DNA from: an uncultured Lachnospiraceae bacterium
Lineage (GTDB): Bacteria > Bacillota > Clostridia > Lachnospirales > Lachnospiraceae
Reading direction: 5' to 3'
Assembly: GCA_948468325.1 (NCBI GenBank)
Contig: CAOKHR010000010.1
Span: 1 to 18,612, forward strand
DNA: 18,612 bases
Shown here: one piece after another, positions 16,037-18,612 of the stretch
How the letters are laid out: every line of letters starts with the position of its first letter
How positions within the stretch are numbered: position 1 is the stretch's first letter
Notes under the pieces: generated by a model
Seen by the model: the letters and a program-made list of their open reading frames with translations, nothing else
Told to the model about the DNA's origin: nothing
Database searches by the model: none
Program-made: the position numbers and the translations under genes

Positions 16037-16049
16037 CGTCTTTCTTCAT

Positions 16050-16661
16050 TCAATTATCACATTTTTCCAGCTTCCTGACCTTATCAAAAAATGTACTCTT
16101 TGCCAAATTACAGGCTTTTGCTGCCTCCTTTACGGATATTTCTTTTCTCTTCCACTTCTTATAAATCTCATAAAAATTATCCGGAACTATAATCTCCGGT
16201 CTTCCGAATTTCACGCCTCTTGCTTTTGCTGCCGCAATCCCTTCTGCCTGTCTCTGCCTGATATTGGCACGTTCATTTTCCGCCACATAACTTAAAAGAG
16301 CAAGCACAATATCGCTGATAAATGTTCCCAGCAGATTTTTTTCCCGTCTCGTATCCAGAATCGGCATATCAATTACTACAATATCCGTTTCTTTTTCTTT
16401 CGTAATAATCCTCCACTGTTCATTCAAATCTGTATAATTCCGCCCCAGCCTGTCAATGGATTTTACAAACAATACGGAATTTTTATTCAGATTTCTTAAA
16501 AGGCGTCTGTACTGCGGCCGGTCAAAATCCTTTCCCGACTGCTTATCCATGTAAATTCTCTCTTTTGGCACTCCCATTTCAAGCAGCGCAAGCCGCTGCC
16601 GTTCCTCGTTCTGCTCCCGTGTAGATACTCTCATGTATCCAAATATATTTTGTTCCTTCAT
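16050..16661 (-). CDS. Small serine recombinase (resolvase/invertase family)
   Basis: This 203-residue protein has the resolvase/invertase catalytic domain. Catalytic Ser13 lies in YMRVSTREQ, the conserved arginines are in VKSIDRLGRNY (about 67-77), and the E-helix follows (VAENERANIRQRQAEGIAAAK). A GRP motif leads into a C-terminal helix-turn-helix (SVKEAAKACNLAKSTFFDKV). The length is normal for the small resolvase/Pin group, so it appears intact. GGAGGTG lies six bases before ATG 16661. It is convergent with the RHH gene, and two related 24-bp palindromes lie directly beyond its 3' end. Its role could be inversion, resolution of a mobile element, or movement of this island. Confidence 0.92.
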   Translation of the reverse strand: MKEQNIFGYMRVSTREQNEERQRLALLEMGVPKERIYMDKQSGKDFDRPQYRRLLRNLNKNSVLFVKSIDRLGRNYTDLNEQWRIITKEKETDIVVIDMPILDTRREKNLLGTFISDIVLALLSYVAENERANIRQRQAEGIAAAKARGVKFGRPEIIVPDNFYEIYKKWKRKEISVKEAAKACNLAKSTFFDKVRKLEKCDN

Positions 16662-16871
16662 GTTACACCTCCGTAAAAATATATTATTCTATCAAAATAA
16701 CAGATTCACGTAGGTAAAATCCTATTTTAAAAGATAGTTTTTAATAGATTTCACAAACTGCAGATCATAGTATGAACAGCGATTAATGCTATTAATTCCA
16801 TAAATCATTAAAATAAAACATATTTATTATCTAAATAGCATAAACATCCCTCCTACCACACTAATTTTGAC
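16662..16871. other. AT-rich region upstream of the recombinase gene
   Basis: No gene is supported here. On the minus strand an AGGAGGG at about 16848-16854 is followed only by a four-residue reading frame (MLFR). The rest is AT-rich and must hold the recombinase promoter, but no clear -35/-10 pair stands out. Confidence 0.5.
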
Positions 16872-16920
16872 ATAAAAAAGGTGTATCGTTTTGATGTTTT
16901 CACTTCATCACGATACACCT
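16872..16920 (-). terminator. Intrinsic terminator of the small frameshifted gene
   Basis: Perfect 11-bp arms AGGTGTATCGT (16879-16889) and ACGATACACCT (16910-16920) enclose an inner GATG/CATC pair. On the minus strand the stem is followed by TTTTTTATG. It lies 78 bp after the stop of the leftward gene at 16999. Confidence 0.85.
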
Positions 16921-16998
16921 CTCTGGCGTTATAGCCTCCAAACCCCTGTGCGTCTGCATCTGTCCGCAGGACCTTCTCATAATATTTTTCCTTGTTTA

Positions 16999-17405
16999 TC
17001 AGCTATCTTTTTCATCCATACTTTGAGACAGTTCCGCAATCTGCTCAAAAACTTTTTTCTCCTGCCGCAGAAATCCCATAATTTCTTCCCTGTTTCCAAA
17101 TATTAAAAAAGCGGAGACAAACATATCATTATTTGTATTCTGCACGCTTATCTGAAAATAATACCGTCTCTCTTCTTTCCACCCCACATCATTGCATCTT
17201 TCTTCGTATCCGGAATCGGAAATATCATTCCAAACTCAATCTCAGGAAAATGGCTGATAAATGCCCGCCTTACTTTTAAAATACAAAATTGCAGCTCTTC
17301 CTCTCCCGGCATTCCTGATTTTAATGTTTCCATACTTTCCTCTATGCGTTCTAACAATTGATACATAACCCGGAGGGCTTCTTCACCTGTCTCTTTCTGT
17401 GTCAT
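16999..17405 (-). pseudogene. Unknown small protein gene split by a frameshift in a G-run
   Basis: Two overlapping frames form one protein of about 135 residues. The front (from ATG 17405) starts MTQKETGEEAL and runs through FPEIEFGMIFPIPDTKKDAMMW. The back frame continues WKEERRYYFQISVQ and ends MDEKDS at 16999. They join if the GGGG at 17185-17182 (minus strand) had one more G, giving AMMWGWKEE. The front alone stops after 85 residues. No family is recognised; it is a small soluble, acidic, helix-rich protein with a charged N-terminal helix and a C-terminal helix around EKKVFEQIAEL. The ribosome site before 17405 is weak. A strong terminator follows. It could be a decayed gene, phase-variable, a programmed frameshift or a sequencing error. 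Confidence 0.7.
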
Positions 17406-17530
17406 ACCTAAATAGTTGAAAAATAATCGAATTGATTGTGAAACTTCAAGATTTGATTGTGTTTTGTAGATATTCCCCCGCCACAGGGGTAAACACCATT
17501 CCCCTGTATGCGGTTTTCAGAAGCATCACA
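17406..17530. other. Intergenic region with hairpin after the recombinase remnant
   Basis: This holds an inverted repeat: ACAGGGG (17483-17489) with CCCCTGT (17501-17507), flanked by CCGC and GCGG. It directly follows the large recombinase stop, a position where the element end or att site often lies in TnpX/TndX-type elements. The reading frame of the small gene stays open upstream into this region, but without a ribosome site. Confidence 0.45.
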
Positions 17531-18213
17531 CTAACTTTTTACCGTTAGCTGGCTTCCCTGTTTCATAAAATTAAAATGTATCTCCGCTGTTGTGTTCCGT
17601 CTGCCCTCTGATATATCCTCATGGACAACAATCTCTTTAATGAGCAGATGTAGCATTTCCCAGTCAAGCTCCTTAATATCCGTATACTGCCTTATCAGTG
17701 AAAGCCACTTTGAATTGTCCTCCTGCTCTTTTGCCGCTCCGTCAAAACGCTCACGCATCATGTCCGCCTTTTTCTGCAAGGCTTCCTGCTCGCCCTGTGC
17801 CTTTTCCATCATACGGGTAAAGTTTGCTTCGTCAATCCTACCCGCAACCCAGTCCTCATAAAGTTTGGAAACAAGCGCATCCAGTTCGGAAAGCCTGCTT
17901 TCACTCTCTGCAAGTTTTTCTTTCATGCGCCTGCGTTCCTCGTCACTGTCACACTGGCAGCTTTTTTCAGTTCCTCCATGACTTTTGCTTCGTCAGCAAG
18001 CGTAAGTGCTGCACAGGCGCGTATCTGCTCCAACACAATCTGATACAGCGTGTCAAATTCTAATCTGTGCTGGCTGCAATACGCCACCCCGTAACGGTTA
18101 TACTTTGCACAGGTCAGTATCCTTGTCTTAGCTTTTGCATTTGCCACACGCTGGTTCATGGTACTGCCGCATTCCCCGCATCTGACAAGCCCTGCAAATA
18201 TCCCGTAATTGCC
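17531..18213 (-). pseudogene. Large serine recombinase (TnpX/TndX-like), zinc-ribbon and C-terminal part, frameshifted
   Basis: In the upper frame there is a recombinase zinc ribbon: the cysteine pair VRCGECGSTMNQR, then ILTCAKYNRYGVAYCSQH, and a helix ending ASVTV. The lower frame continues with DEERRRMKEKLAESE, a long coiled coil (SRLSELDALVSKLYEDW) and the family end LIKEIVVHEDISEGRR to MKQGSQLTVKS. One base is missing around 17945-17953. The catalytic resolvase domain and Recombinase domain are absent, since an in-frame TAG occurs at 18216-18214 where the similarity stops. This is a dead remnant of an integrative or mobilisable transposon integrase. Confidence 0.85.
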
Positions 18214-18227
18214 CTAACGCTGTACAA

Positions 18228-18257
18228 GGATATGGACTTATTGACACTGCCATATCC
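18228..18257. repeat. 8-bp inverted repeat at the recombinase break point
   Basis: GGATATGG (18228-18235) and CCATATCC (18250-18257) are perfect arms around a 14-base loop. They lie 15 bp beyond the point where recombinase similarity ends, so they may belong to the end of the DNA that replaced the integrase front. Confidence 0.55.
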
Positions 18258-18280
18258 ACAAGTTACTGTCAAAATGCCGC

Positions 18281-18323
18281 AAAAAAACAGGGAAACAAAT
18301 CTGGATCATCAGTTATTCCCCTG
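18281..18323 (-). terminator. Intrinsic terminator of the right-hand Rpn-like gene
   Basis: On the minus strand, CAGGGGAA (18323-18316) pairs with TTTCCCTG (18295-18288), with one G-T pair. It is followed by seven T residues (18287-18281). It lies 34 bp after the stop of the leftward gene. Confidence 0.75.
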
Positions 18324-18357
18324 CCCGATAGCCGCAATATGAAATTTTCATTCTGCC

Positions 18358-18612
18358 TTACACTGTCTGAAGCCCTGCAAGCCGCTCTACCTCTGCCACA
18401 CTAAGACCTGTGTCTTCAGCTATTTCCTCAATTGTCATTTTTCCCCTTTTCAGCATTCTAAGCGCCGTTTCCCTCTGATTTTGACTAATGCCCTGACTTT
18501 TACCTTGATTTAAAATAGTTCTTGCACTTGTTTCAAGTAATGCTCCGCCCATAATACCACCTACACCTTTCTGCACATTCTCATATTTCTGTGCAATCTC
18601 TTTAATCACATC
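18358..18612 (-). CDS. Rpn-like (PD-(D/E)XK transposase/nuclease) protein, C-terminal end
   Basis: The frame is open to the right window edge, so only the last 84 codons are seen. The tail has a Gly/Gln-rich stretch (NQGKSQGISQNQRE). It ends with a helix-turn-helix-like segment: ALRMLKRGKMTIEEIAEDTGLSVAEVERLAGLQTV. This is characteristic of the regulatory tail of Rpn-family recombination-promoting nuclease/putative transposases. Rpn proteins are DNA endonucleases that stimulate RecA-independent recombination. Whether the nuclease domain is intact cannot be judged. A clear terminator follows. It is not closely similar to the remnant at 5167-5457, so the two are separate family members. Confidence 0.65.
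   Translation of the reverse strand, partial: DVIKEIAQKYENVQKGVGGIMGGALLETSARTILNQGKSQGISQNQRETALRMLKRGKMTIEEIAEDTGLSVAEVERLAGLQTV

Noticed and set aside
16722..16808. 28-residue minus-strand frame upstream of the recombinase
   Set aside because: It has no ribosome site and a length expected by chance in AT-rich DNA, although its composition is protein-like.
18067..18342. 91-residue plus-strand open frame
   Set aside because: It is antisense to the recombinase zinc ribbon and crosses the break point and the Rpn terminator, so it cannot be a single gene.

Overview
The window looks like chromosomal accessory DNA from a gut-type Clostridia, most likely Lachnospiraceae. The reasons are strong AGGAGG ribosome sites, AgrC/LytTR-type signalling, a 7TM-DISM-like sensor kinase, a BspA-like leucine-rich-repeat surface protein with bacterial Ig-like and Fn3-like modules, Rpn-type transposase/nuclease tails and a TnpX-type large serine recombinase remnant. 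This assignment rests on gene content, not on a search.

Left part (1-5149): two two-component systems face away from each other across a roughly 290-bp intergenic region. Leftward run a response regulator with an unusual LytTR-receiver-winged-helix architecture (1785-2861) and its membrane histidine kinase (1-1727, cut by the window edge). Rightward run an AgrC-like GHKL kinase (3152-4420) and a LytTR response regulator (4431-5141). The shared region carries recognisable promoters for both directions and a pair of 20-bp-spaced direct repeats next to the rightward -35 box.

Middle left (5150-7934): a scar where two broken genes meet, the C-terminal piece of an Rpn-like protein on the minus strand and the C-terminal piece of a BlaI-type repressor on the plus strand, separated by a strong palindrome. 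The BlaI stop overlaps the start of an intact BlaR1/M56-type membrane metalloprotease whose extracellular part is not a penicillin-binding domain. A 350-bp gene-free stretch with one strong hairpin follows.

Middle right (7935-15870): an AT-rich leftward gene for an 896-residue STAND/NACHT-type NTPase with a membrane-anchor-like N-terminus, LRR-like region and unrecognised C-terminus (a plausible bacterial NLR-like defence protein). Upstream of it on the same strand is a giant secreted SLH-like/LRR/Big2/CUB-like/Fn3 surface protein. The surface gene has a near-perfect 444-bp tandem duplication and a premature stop that removes its last 14 codons. It is divergent from a 57-residue ribbon-helix-helix regulator, and the region between them is packed with TTGCA/TGCAA palindromes that overlap both promoters.

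Right part (15871-18612): a small serine recombinase whose downstream side carries two related 24-bp palindromes, one perfect and one 21/24 identical, around a 104-bp segment with promoter-like elements. Further right is a small unknown gene split by a frameshift in a G-run, then the frameshifted zinc-ribbon and C-terminal half of a large serine recombinase, and the C-terminal end of a second Rpn-like gene. This flank looks like decayed mobile-element DNA. The most interesting possibilities are the NACHT-LRR protein, the putative RHH/recombinase-controlled surface-protein switch, and the double-DNA-binding-domain response regulator.
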